Below, piece after piece: positions 6,696-12,660 of a stretch of 12,660 nt of DNA. Both the position numbers and the translations under genes were made by a program. Numbering within the stretch: the stretch's first letter is position 1; the number at the start of each line of letters is the position of its first letter. The notes under the pieces are model-generated. The model searched no databases. It worked only from the letters and a program-made list of their open reading frames with translations, and was not told the DNA's origin. This stretch comes from CAYYMX01 sp964473045 (GTDB lineage: Bacteria; Pseudomonadota; Alphaproteobacteria; Methylaequorales; Methylaequoraceae), in the NCBI GenBank assembly GCA_964473045.1, contig CAYYMX010000036.1:1-12660 (forward strand). Reading direction: 5' to 3'.

Positions 6696-8211
6696 ATCTA
6701 GGAAACAATGGTTTTGGATCATTTAATTTGTGACCCTTTAAAATTATATGATTAGTTGATAAAAACTTAAATTTTCTTGCTGATTCTTTAATATTTAACA
6801 TATCCAAAATATTTTTTGACGCTATTGGTATAAATGGTTGGAGAATTATTCCAAGTATCCTAAAACATTCTACTAAAATTGACAAATCCTTTCCTGCTTT
6901 GTCTGGATCATTTTTAAAACTTTTCCAAGGTTCACTTTCATCTACAAATTTATTCAATTCATCAACATAAAGAAAAATTTCTTCAAGACATCTGCTAATT
7001 TGATAATTTCGCATAATTTCATCAATTTTATTAATTAAGCCATAACCCCTAGTAATTGGAATTGTTTTTTTAGAAATTTCTTTAATCGAATTTGGGACAG
7101 TATTATTAAAATTTTTGTTTAAAAACTTTGTTACCCTTTGAATTAGATTTCCTAAATTGTTAGAAAGATCTGAATTTATTCTACTTATAAATGCTTTTTC
7201 TGAAAAATCACCATCATTACCAAGTGGAACTTCTCTTAATAAAAAATATCGTAATTGATCTAAACCAAATTTATTTATCATTTCATTGGGATCAATAGTA
7301 TTACCAAGTGATTTTGAAATTTTTTTCCCCTCATTAGTCCACCATCCATGAGCATAAATTGTTTTAGGTAATGGATGATTTATTGCCATTAACATTGCTG
7401 GCCAGTAAACAGCATGAAACTTTAGAATATCTTTGCCAATGATATGAACACAATTTTTCCAAAAAGATATTTTTTCATTTTCTATTTTTGGATAGCCAAT
7501 TGAAGTTAAATAATTAGTTAAGGCATCTATCCATACATACATAATATGATTATTAGCATTTGGTATTTCTATTCCCCAGTTGAAACTTGTTCTAGAAACA
7601 GAAAGATCTTTAAGTCCGGTTTTTACAAAGCTAATCACCTCATTCATTCTAGTCTTTGGTTTAATGAAATCAGGATTAGCATCATAATATTCTAAAAGCT
7701 TAACCTGCCACTTAGATAATTTAAAAAAAAAACTTTCCTCCTCAATCCATTCTACTTTTTCTCCATCTTTTGTTTTAAATTGATTGTCAATTTTTAACAG
7801 CTCTTTTTCTTGATAAAAAGATTCATCTTTAACTGAGTACCAACCCTTATATTTACTTAAATAAATTTGATTATTTTTTACCAACTGATTCCAAAAGTGA
7901 ATTGCAGACTTTTTATGCCTATTTTCAGTAGTTCTAATAAAATCAGTTATAGATACTTGGAGTTTTGTAGTAAGATTTTTAAAATTTGTTGAAACATTAT
8001 CAACAAATTCTTGAGGATTTTTTTTTTTTGAAATTGCTGCTTTTTCAACTTTTAATCCGTGCTCATCCGTCCCTGTAGTGAAGAGGACATCAAAATTTTT
8101 TAATTTATAATATTTAGTTATGGCATCACAAATAAGCGTTGTATAGGCATGACCAATATGAGGAAGGTCATTTACATAGAATATTGGAGTAGTAATATAT
8201 TTTTTAGTCAT
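6676..8211 (-). CDS. metG: Methionyl-tRNA synthetase
   Basis: A 511-residue class I aminoacyl-tRNA synthetase that charges tRNA-Met in the cytoplasm. The HIGH motif is at 18-21 (PHIGHAYTT) and the KMSKS loop is KISKS at 297-301. TGTDEHGLKVEKAA (46-59), YVWIDALTNYL (225-235) and HAVYWPAML (266-274) fit MetRS. There are no zinc-finger Cys pairs in the connective region and no C-terminal tRNA-binding EMAP domain, matching the short form common in alphaproteobacteria. The ATG overlaps the end of holB by 8 nt, and its own end overlaps tatD. An A12 run lies at codons 61-65. No SD is visible, so translation may depend on coupling to holB. Confidence 0.97.
   Translation of the reverse strand: MTKKYITTPIFYVNDLPHIGHAYTTLICDAITKYYKLKNFDVLFTTGTDEHGLKVEKAAISKKKNPQEFVDNVSTNFKNLTTKLQVSITDFIRTTENRHKKSAIHFWNQLVKNNQIYLSKYKGWYSVKDESFYQEKELLKIDNQFKTKDGEKVEWIEEESFFFKLSKWQVKLLEYYDANPDFIKPKTRMNEVISFVKTGLKDLSVSRTSFNWGIEIPNANNHIMYVWIDALTNYLTSIGYPKIENEKISFWKNCVHIIGKDILKFHAVYWPAMLMAINHPLPKTIYAHGWWTNEGKKISKSLGNTIDPNEMINKFGLDQLRYFLLREVPLGNDGDFSEKAFISRINSDLSNNLGNLIQRVTKFLNKNFNNTVPNSIKEISKKTIPITRGYGLINKIDEIMRNYQISRCLEEIFLYVDELNKFVDESEPWKSFKNDPDKAGKDLSILVECFRILGIILQPFIPIASKNILDMLNIKESARKFKFLSTNHIILKGHKLNDPKPLFPRYETQNS
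8018..8029 (-). repeat. A12 homopolymer inside metG
   Basis: Twelve A in a row on the coding strand span codons S61 to N65 (S-K-K-K-N). The frame is intact as given. Runs this long are known sites of polymerase slippage and of sequencing error. Confidence 0.9.
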
Positions 8212-9100
8212 TTGCAGAACATAAATTTAAGTATTCTGAGAATAAATAGTGCAATTCTTTTTTTTTGTCTATGTTGATATTGCCTTCTACTAAAGTTTTA
8301 ATATTATTAAATATAGTAAAATTTTTCTCTATAACTTCTGAATTATTAAAGTTTTCAACAGATTTTTTTTTTATAAAACCATAAAAACAATTAATTATAA
8401 TTTGAAAATAAAGATTGTAGTTTTTTGACACTTCATTATAGAGACTTTCAAAGTTATTAACATTTAAAGACTTTTTAAGCAAGATTTCTGAGGTTAAATC
8501 CCAAATTAATTTTCCACTTTTACTATTTAGAGTTTTAAAAAAACCAGGGCTTCCATTGCAAATTTCATAAATTTCATTTGTTTTTTCTGAAGTGCATTCA
8601 TAATTACAGATTTTTAAAAATTTTTTAAAATCTTCAAATTTTAAATCATTAAACTTAAGTTTTATACATCTAGAAATAATTGTTTTGGGCAATTTTTTTA
8701 TATTATGGCTAATTACAATTATTACAGTATCAATTGGTGGTTCTTCTATTGTTTTTAATAAAGCATTTAGTGAATTAAAATTTAATAGTTCTGAATTATC
8801 TATTACAACGAAAGTTTTATTCAAAGATGAATTACTATTGGTTAGATTTATTTGAGATATTAAATTTCTTATTTCATCAACAAATGCTAAATTATCTTCA
8901 GAATTTATTTTAAATATGTTTTGTGAACTAATTTTTTTATCACCAAATATTGTTTGAAGAAAATTCATCAAAGATGAATATTTTCCAATTCCCTTTCTTC
9001 CATAAAATAACCATCCATGAGGAAAACAACCAGTTTTATAGGATTTAAGTAAAAAATTTAACTTTTCTTCATGTCCAAAAATTTTAGTTGATGGTGCCAT
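8204..9100 (-). CDS. holB: DNA polymerase III delta' subunit
   Basis: A 298-residue AAA+ clamp-loader subunit. The N-terminus IFGHEEK is typical. A P-loop-like GRKGIGK is at 34-40, a degenerate Walker B VVIDNSELLN at 98-107, then NALLKTIEEPP (112-122) and the sensor/SRC element TIISRC (140-145). The four zinc-binding Cys of the E. coli protein are not present as a cluster, as in many alphaproteobacterial delta' proteins. It helps open and load the beta clamp. The C-terminal third is Lys/Asn/Ile-rich and hard to align by eye. By inspection it is among the most AT-rich genes here, with several A8-A10 runs. It starts 3 nt after tmk and overlaps metG by 8 nt; tmk-holB adjacency supports the call. 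Confidence 0.93.
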   Translation of the reverse strand: MAPSTKIFGHEEKLNFLLKSYKTGCFPHGWLFYGRKGIGKYSSLMNFLQTIFGDKKISSQNIFKINSEDNLAFVDEIRNLISQINLTNSNSSLNKTFVVIDNSELLNFNSLNALLKTIEEPPIDTVIIVISHNIKKLPKTIISRCIKLKFNDLKFEDFKKFLKICNYECTSEKTNEIYEICNGSPGFFKTLNSKSGKLIWDLTSEILLKKSLNVNNFESLYNEVSKNYNLYFQIIINCFYGFIKKKSVENFNNSEVIEKNFTIFNNIKTLVEGNINIDKKKELHYLFSEYLNLCSAND

Positions 9101-9103
9101 TTT

Positions 9104-9751
9104 TCATACTGAGTAAGGAAGAGTTTTTTGGGAAACCTTTCTATTATTTAGATGATCAACAATTTTTTTATGAATTGCCTGTCTAGTATTATTACCATTT
9201 ATTTTAAAAATATCAGAATTATTCTGAGAAAGCTTAAGATAGGTTTTTCTAACAACATTATGAAAATTTTTGCTTTTTAATTCAAATCTATTTTCTAAGT
9301 TCTTCCTACTTAAACTTCTTGATATACCAATCTTAGGATCTATATCTATTAGTATCGTAATATCTGGAAAAATATTATCAGCAAAATTTTTATGCAAAAA
9401 TTTTAATTTTCTTTCTTCTAGATTATTAGCAATTATTTGATAACTATATGTCGAATAAAAGAATCTATCACATATAACTATTTTTTTTTTTTTCAGATTC
9501 GGCATTATAATTTGTTTTAAGTGCTCGTGTCTTGCGGCATAAATCAATAATAATTCAGTCTCAGGAAAGAGTTTTTGATTTTTTTCTTTTACCAGTAAGT
9601 TTCTAATTTTTTCAGAAATCTTAGTACCACCTGGCTCTCTAGTTAATATATGGTTTTCACCAATTTTTTTTAATGATTTTGATAAAAGTTTTATTTGCGT
9701 TGATTTTCCACATCCTTCCCCACCTTCAAAAGTTACAAATTTTTCCACCAT
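9104..9751 (-). CDS. tmk: Thymidylate kinase (dTMP kinase)
   Basis: A 215-residue P-loop kinase that phosphorylates dTMP to dTDP for DNA synthesis in the cytoplasm. The P-loop GGEGCGKST is at 10-18, the dTMP-binding REPGGT at 38-43, the DRF motif at 95-97 with STYSYQ following, and the LID region ends in ENRFE (153-157). The length fits the family (about 205-215 aa). A C-terminal tail of about 10 residues (VSQKTLPYSV) extends past the last recognisable helix. The ATG directly abuts the dacA stop with no spacer, and holB starts 3 nt after its end. An A13 run encodes K87-K90, just before the catalytic DRF strand. Confidence 0.96.
   Translation of the reverse strand: MVEKFVTFEGGEGCGKSTQIKLLSKSLKKIGENHILTREPGGTKISEKIRNLLVKEKNQKLFPETELLLIYAARHEHLKQIIMPNLKKKKIVICDRFFYSTYSYQIIANNLEERKLKFLHKNFADNIFPDITILIDIDPKIGISRSLSRKNLENRFELKSKNFHNVVRKTYLKLSQNNSDIFKINGNNTRQAIHKKIVDHLNNRKVSQKTLPYSV
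9481..9493 (-). repeat. A13 homopolymer inside tmk
   Basis: Thirteen A in a row on the coding strand cover K87-K90 and the first base of I91. It is the longest homopolymer I found in the window, and it sits four codons before the catalytic Asp D95. The frame is intact as given. Confidence 0.9.
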
Positions 9752-10888
9752 TTATTTTGCGAATGAAGTATCACCTAACAAAAGATACTTAAGGTTCTCT
9801 GCAACCTTCCCAAAGAAATTAAGTTTTTTTATTTCTTCTCTCGAGTATAAATTAAACTTTTTAAGAATTTCATTTTCTTTTTTAATGATGAATTCTCCGA
9901 CAATCTGATCTTTTTTTATTGGAGCTAAAAGTGGAGAATGATATTTAATGAAAAGTTTATTTTTTTTCTTAATTTTTTTTGGTACAGTTATACTGATTTT
10001 TTCTTGACTATACATTTCTAATAGTTTTTTTGTACCTCCCCAAACTGGAGTTTTTTTGATCATTTCATTTTTGTCAGCAATATTTATATTTTTGAATTGA
10101 TTAAATCCTAATTTAATTAATTTTTCTGACTCTTTTTTTCTAGAAATATTAGTTTTTAAACCGTTAAGAATTAAAATTAGCCTTCGATCATTCTTTTTAA
10201 CAGATGATACTAATCCATATCCTCCTAATGAAGTATGTCCAGTTTTAAGGCCATCAGCATATGAATTAGAAAAAAGTAATGGATTACGGTTGAGTTGTTT
10301 GATTTTGTTGTATACAAACTCCTTTTCAGCATAGTAGTGATAAAATTCAGGGTAATCTTTTATTGTTCTCAAACTTAAAGTTAGAAGATCCCTAGATGTC
10401 ATTAAGTGTTCTGGATCAGGCCAACCAGTAGAATTCTTGAAGTGAGAGTTATTTAATCCAATCTCTTTGGCAAGACTATTTAACTCTTCAACAAACATCT
10501 CTTCACTACCTGAAACTCCTTCAGCAATAACTATGCAGGCGTCATTGCCTGACTGCACAATTATACCCCTAATCAAATCTTCAACTTTAACTTTGGAGTA
10601 TAAGTTTAAAAACATTCTTGAACCACCTTTTTTCCAAGCTTTTTTACTAACTTCAAATTCATCTTCTAAACTAAACTCACCTTCATCAATTTTTTTAAAC
10701 AGGAGGTATAGAGTCATTATTTTACTCATAGAACTTGGTGACATTAATTCATCAGCATTTTTTTCAAATATGATTGTGTTGGTTTCAACATCAAATAATA
10801 AAAGTTGTTTTGCTTTTGTTTCAATCGATTCAGCAATAGAAAATTTAAATAATATAAGGATTAAAAGAATTGTTTTTTTCATATTCAT
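9752..10888 (-). CDS. dacA: D-alanyl-D-alanine carboxypeptidase (low-mass penicillin-binding protein, PBP5/6 type)
   Basis: A 378-residue peptidase S11 protein that trims the terminal D-Ala of peptidoglycan stem peptides in the periplasm. A signal peptide with cleavage after about A19 (FSIA|E) is followed by the serine beta-lactamase-like fold. All three motifs are intact: SMSK (nucleophile S53, K56), SGN (113-115) and KTG (215-217). A PBP5-type C-terminal beta domain follows, and the last 30 residues (FFGKVAENLKYLLLGD) resemble the amphipathic membrane anchor of DacA/C. The symbol is a family choice; dacC or dacF would fit equally well. The start overlaps the rlpA stop as ATGA (10885-10888), and the stop abuts the tmk ATG. 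A start at M3 cannot be excluded. Confidence 0.94.
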   Translation of the reverse strand: MNMKKTILLILILFKFSIAESIETKAKQLLLFDVETNTIIFEKNADELMSPSSMSKIMTLYLLFKKIDEGEFSLEDEFEVSKKAWKKGGSRMFLNLYSKVKVEDLIRGIIVQSGNDACIVIAEGVSGSEEMFVEELNSLAKEIGLNNSHFKNSTGWPDPEHLMTSRDLLTLSLRTIKDYPEFYHYYAEKEFVYNKIKQLNRNPLLFSNSYADGLKTGHTSLGGYGLVSSVKKNDRRLILILNGLKTNISRKKESEKLIKLGFNQFKNINIADKNEMIKKTPVWGGTKKLLEMYSQEKISITVPKKIKKKNKLFIKYHSPLLAPIKKDQIVGEFIIKKENEILKKFNLYSREEIKKLNFFGKVAENLKYLLLGDTSFAK

Positions 10889-11985
10889 TTCATAATTAAA
10901 CTAATTGTTGAAAATCCAAGTTCACCTAATTTTTTTTTAATACTATTTGCTATATTAATATTTTCTATAGGACCTATCCTTACTTTGTACATATATTTTT
11001 CATTTTCAAGGTCTCTTTTTATATAGGCCTCAAAGTTAGAAAGTTTTTTAATTAATGAATCAGCATTTCTTCTATCCATAAATGCTCCAACCTGAATCTC
11101 TATATTTGCACCTCCAAAAGACTTATCATTAGAATAAAAAATTTGTTTATTTTTTACTTGATCTTCTTCTGATTTGTGACCATTTCGACTTGGATAATAA
11201 ATTTCTTTATTTTTTGGTAATTTTTTTATAGGAATATCAAGATTTTCAGAAAAATTTATTTCTTTCTCTTGCAATTCTTTTTTAGAAGTTTCTCTCTCTG
11301 CATCTTCAGGAAAATCTATTTCAATAGGCGAATATGTTTTTTTTTTAGTTAAATTTTGATCATTATTAATCGAAAACTCATCTTTCAACTTTTCTTTTTT
11401 AACTTCTGCCACTCTTGCGGTTTCAGCCTTTGAAGAAACATTTTCATCTTTTAGATTATTTTGATAACTTAATGCAACTTCTCTGGATTCATCTTCTAAA
11501 ATTTGAACTCTAACTCTTGCCACTCCATTCTTAAAAAAACCTAATTCTTCAGCTGCTTTCTTTGACAAATCAATTATTCTTCCTCTTACAAAGGGACCTC
11601 TATCATTTAGTCTTACATTATCAAGTGAAATACCATTATCAAGATTAGTTATTTTGATAATTGATGGCATAGGCAAAGTTTTGTGAGCAGCTGAAATTTT
11701 ATTTTGATCAAAAATTTCACCATTGGCAGTTTTTTTTCCATGAAAATCTGGTCCGTACCAAGATGCAAGACCTATTTCATCATATTCATAATTTAAAGCT
11801 GGGTAATACCATTTACCATTAATTTTATATGGATCACCAATCTTGTAGGTTGGTTTATCAGTCCAGGAACTACCAAGTCTTTTTGCAGAATTAATTACAA
11901 AGGATGTTTCAGCACATCCATGTAAATATATTGTCAAAATTACTAAGAGAGTAAATTTAATATACATTTTAAAAAATAACTTCAT
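10885..11985 (-). CDS. rlpA: RlpA-type septal lytic transglycosylase lipoprotein with SPOR domain
   Basis: A 366-residue lipoprotein. The signal peptide ends in lipobox LHGC (C24), with His at -2 being slightly unusual. A double-psi beta-barrel domain (about 73-162) carries the RlpA signature GLASWYGPDFHGKKTANGE, SAAHKTLP and NDRGPFVRGRIIDLS. A charged, low-complexity linker (163-290) contains a ~20-residue repeat. A C-terminal SPOR domain (about 291-366, IEIQVGAF to KVRIGPI) binds denuded glycan strands at the division septum. Relatives such as P. aeruginosa RlpA cleave stem-peptide-free glycan, which fits the adjoining MltB and DacA. The start at 11985 overlaps mltB by 17 nt. M7 (11967) would follow the mltB stop by 1 nt and still leave a good signal peptide; no SD decides between them. 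Confidence 0.93.
   Translation of the reverse strand: MKLFFKMYIKFTLLVILTIYLHGCAETSFVINSAKRLGSSWTDKPTYKIGDPYKINGKWYYPALNYEYDEIGLASWYGPDFHGKKTANGEIFDQNKISAAHKTLPMPSIIKITNLDNGISLDNVRLNDRGPFVRGRIIDLSKKAAEELGFFKNGVARVRVQILEDESREVALSYQNNLKDENVSSKAETARVAEVKKEKLKDEFSINNDQNLTKKKTYSPIEIDFPEDAERETSKKELQEKEINFSENLDIPIKKLPKNKEIYYPSRNGHKSEEDQVKNKQIFYSNDKSFGGANIEIQVGAFMDRRNADSLIKKLSNFEAYIKRDLENEKYMYKVRIGPIENINIANSIKKKLGELGFSTISLIMK
11128..11331 (-). repeat. Four degenerate ~20-residue repeats in the RlpA linker
   Basis: The pattern (K/I)-(E/Q)-I-x-(F/Y)-(P/S/Y) occurs four times in the RlpA linker: IEIDFP (I223), KEINFS (I243), KEIYYP (I262) and KQIFYS (I282). The core isoleucines are 20, 19 and 20 residues apart, with charged residues between. 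The last copy ends a few residues before the SPOR domain. This was read directly from the protein; its role is unknown. Confidence 0.55.
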
Positions 11986-12660
11986 CAGATAACAAAAAAA
12001 CTGTCAATGCAAAATAATTTGATCTGTTCCATTTTAAAATTACATCAAAATTTTTAGTTACTAAAAAGTATTGATTATCAACTGAATCCGGAATAACTAA
12101 GCGCAATTGATCATTATCATTGTACTTTTTTTTAAAGTTTATACCATTTTTCTCCCAGTATGTTTTACTTTTATATATTTTTTTTTCAGACAAGTTTCTA
12201 AATTCTCGACCTATACTAATATTTACTTTTTCTCCCCAAATTAATTTATTATCCCAGCCTTCAGAATGTAAATAATTAGCTCCAGATGCTAGCGCATCCG
12301 GTTGAGAAAAAAGGTCAATTTTATTATCTCTATCAAAATCTACAGCATATTTGATAAATGTACTTGGCATAAATTGTGTTTGTCCAAATGCCCCAGCCCA
12401 TGAACCTTGAAAGCTTTTCTTGTCAACGTGGTTATTTTCTAAAATAATTAATGCATTTTGAAGTTCCTTTACAAAAAAATCCCTTCTTCTTCCGTCATAA
12501 GCTAAAGAAGCTAAAGATCTCAATATGTCAAACTTTCCTGTATGTTTGCCAAAGGAACTTTCAATCCCCCATAGTGATAGTAATATTTTAGAGTCTACTT
12601 TATACTTTAGTTTAATTTTATCTAATAAGTCTCTGTATTTATTAGATTTTTTATTAATTT
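11969..12660 (-). CDS. mltB: Lytic murein transglycosylase, MltB family, N-terminus beyond the right edge
   Basis: The last 229 codons are visible, and the frame stays open to the right edge. The TTG at 12523-12521 is therefore an internal Leu codon, not a start: upstream codons read WGIESSFG, then FGKHTGKFDIL, which is conserved MltB sequence. The likely catalytic Glu is the E of WGIESS (codon 12562-12560). Downstream come LASLAYDGRR, GAFGQTQFMPSTF, DxDxDNKIDLF, DALASGANYL and the family ending VILKWNRSNYFALTVFLLSD. The enzyme cleaves the MurNAc-GlcNAc bond to leave 1,6-anhydro ends. No C-terminal peptidoglycan-binding domain follows; the protein ends 6 residues after LLSD starts. Signal peptide and true start lie outside the window. 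The end overlaps rlpA by 17 nt. Confidence 0.94.
   Translation of the reverse strand, partial: INKKSNKYRDLLDKIKLKYKVDSKILLSLWGIESSFGKHTGKFDILRSLASLAYDGRRRDFFVKELQNALIILENNHVDKKSFQGSWAGAFGQTQFMPSTFIKYAVDFDRDNKIDLFSQPDALASGANYLHSEGWDNKLIWGEKVNISIGREFRNLSEKKIYKSKTYWEKNGINFKKKYNDNDQLRLVIPDSVDNQYFLVTKNFDVILKWNRSNYFALTVFLLSDEVIF

Noticed and set aside
5889..6722. Longer tatD start at 6722
   Set aside because: It adds nine residues (MIQNHCFLD) not expected ahead of the conserved V-D-S-H-C-H start and increases the metG overlap to 47 nt with no better SD. It is kept as an alternative in the tatD entry.
7309..7323. KISKS in MetG as a damaged KMSKS motif
   Set aside because: Met to Ile at this position is a tolerated variant in class I synthetases, and all surrounding motifs are intact.
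8263..8372. T9 and T10 runs in holB as intrinsic terminators
   Set aside because: They encode lysine runs within an open frame on the minus strand and have no preceding GC-rich stem in either direction.
9452..9469. DRFFYST in Tmk as a lost catalytic residue
   Set aside because: The position occupied by Tyr is not conserved; E. coli Tmk has Leu in the matching DRHDLST. The Asp and Arg are present.
10467..10895. 142-codon open frame on the plus strand antisense to dacA
   Set aside because: It lies wholly opposite a clear dacA gene with intact motifs, and its product has no recognisable domain. Low stop density antisense to an AT-rich gene explains it.

Overview
This window comes from a strongly AT-rich, gene-dense genome. 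Proteins are rich in Lys, Asn and Ile, spacers are tiny or negative, and Shine-Dalgarno (SD) sites are mostly absent. The minus-strand order mltB - rlpA - dacA - tmk - holB - metG - tatD - metallo-beta-lactamase (MBL) hydrolase is the arrangement I know from alphaproteobacteria. With the base composition, this suggests a streamlined, SAR11/Pelagibacterales-like marine alphaproteobacterium. That placement is inference; no rRNA or other phylogenetic marker is present.

Layout from left to right. The left edge (1-55) holds most of a tRNA-Ser(UGA) on the minus strand, cut by the window. A divergent spacer (56-230) separates it from acuI, the only plus-strand protein gene (231-1214). A short convergent spacer with two perfect palindromes (1215-1288) follows. 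From 1289 to the right edge every gene is on the minus strand, so transcription runs from right to left: mltB (5' end off the window), rlpA, dacA, tmk, holB, metG, tatD, MBL hydrolase, then mmsA, an SMP-30-like exported protein and atoE.

The run has two blocks. The housekeeping block (about 5123-12660) is packed with overlaps or gaps of 0-3 nt. It joins peptidoglycan remodelling (MltB, RlpA, DacA), DNA precursor supply and replication (Tmk, HolB), translation (MetG) and two metal-dependent hydrolases (TatD, MBL). The catabolic block (1289-5073) is set off by a 49-nt, almost G/C-free gap. It holds an acyl-CoA-forming semialdehyde dehydrogenase, a secreted beta-propeller and a short-chain fatty acid transporter, with acuI (acrylyl-CoA reductase family) just beyond, convergent. 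Together these four suggest uptake and use of C3/C4 organic acids, with products entering propionyl-CoA or acetyl-CoA. The substrate is not shown by the sequence.

I saw no CRISPR array, insertion sequence, integrase, phage gene or defence system. The least explained items are the SMP-30/AtoE/MmsA/AcuI grouping, a four-copy ~20-residue repeat in the RlpA linker, and A12/A13 tracts inside metG and tmk.
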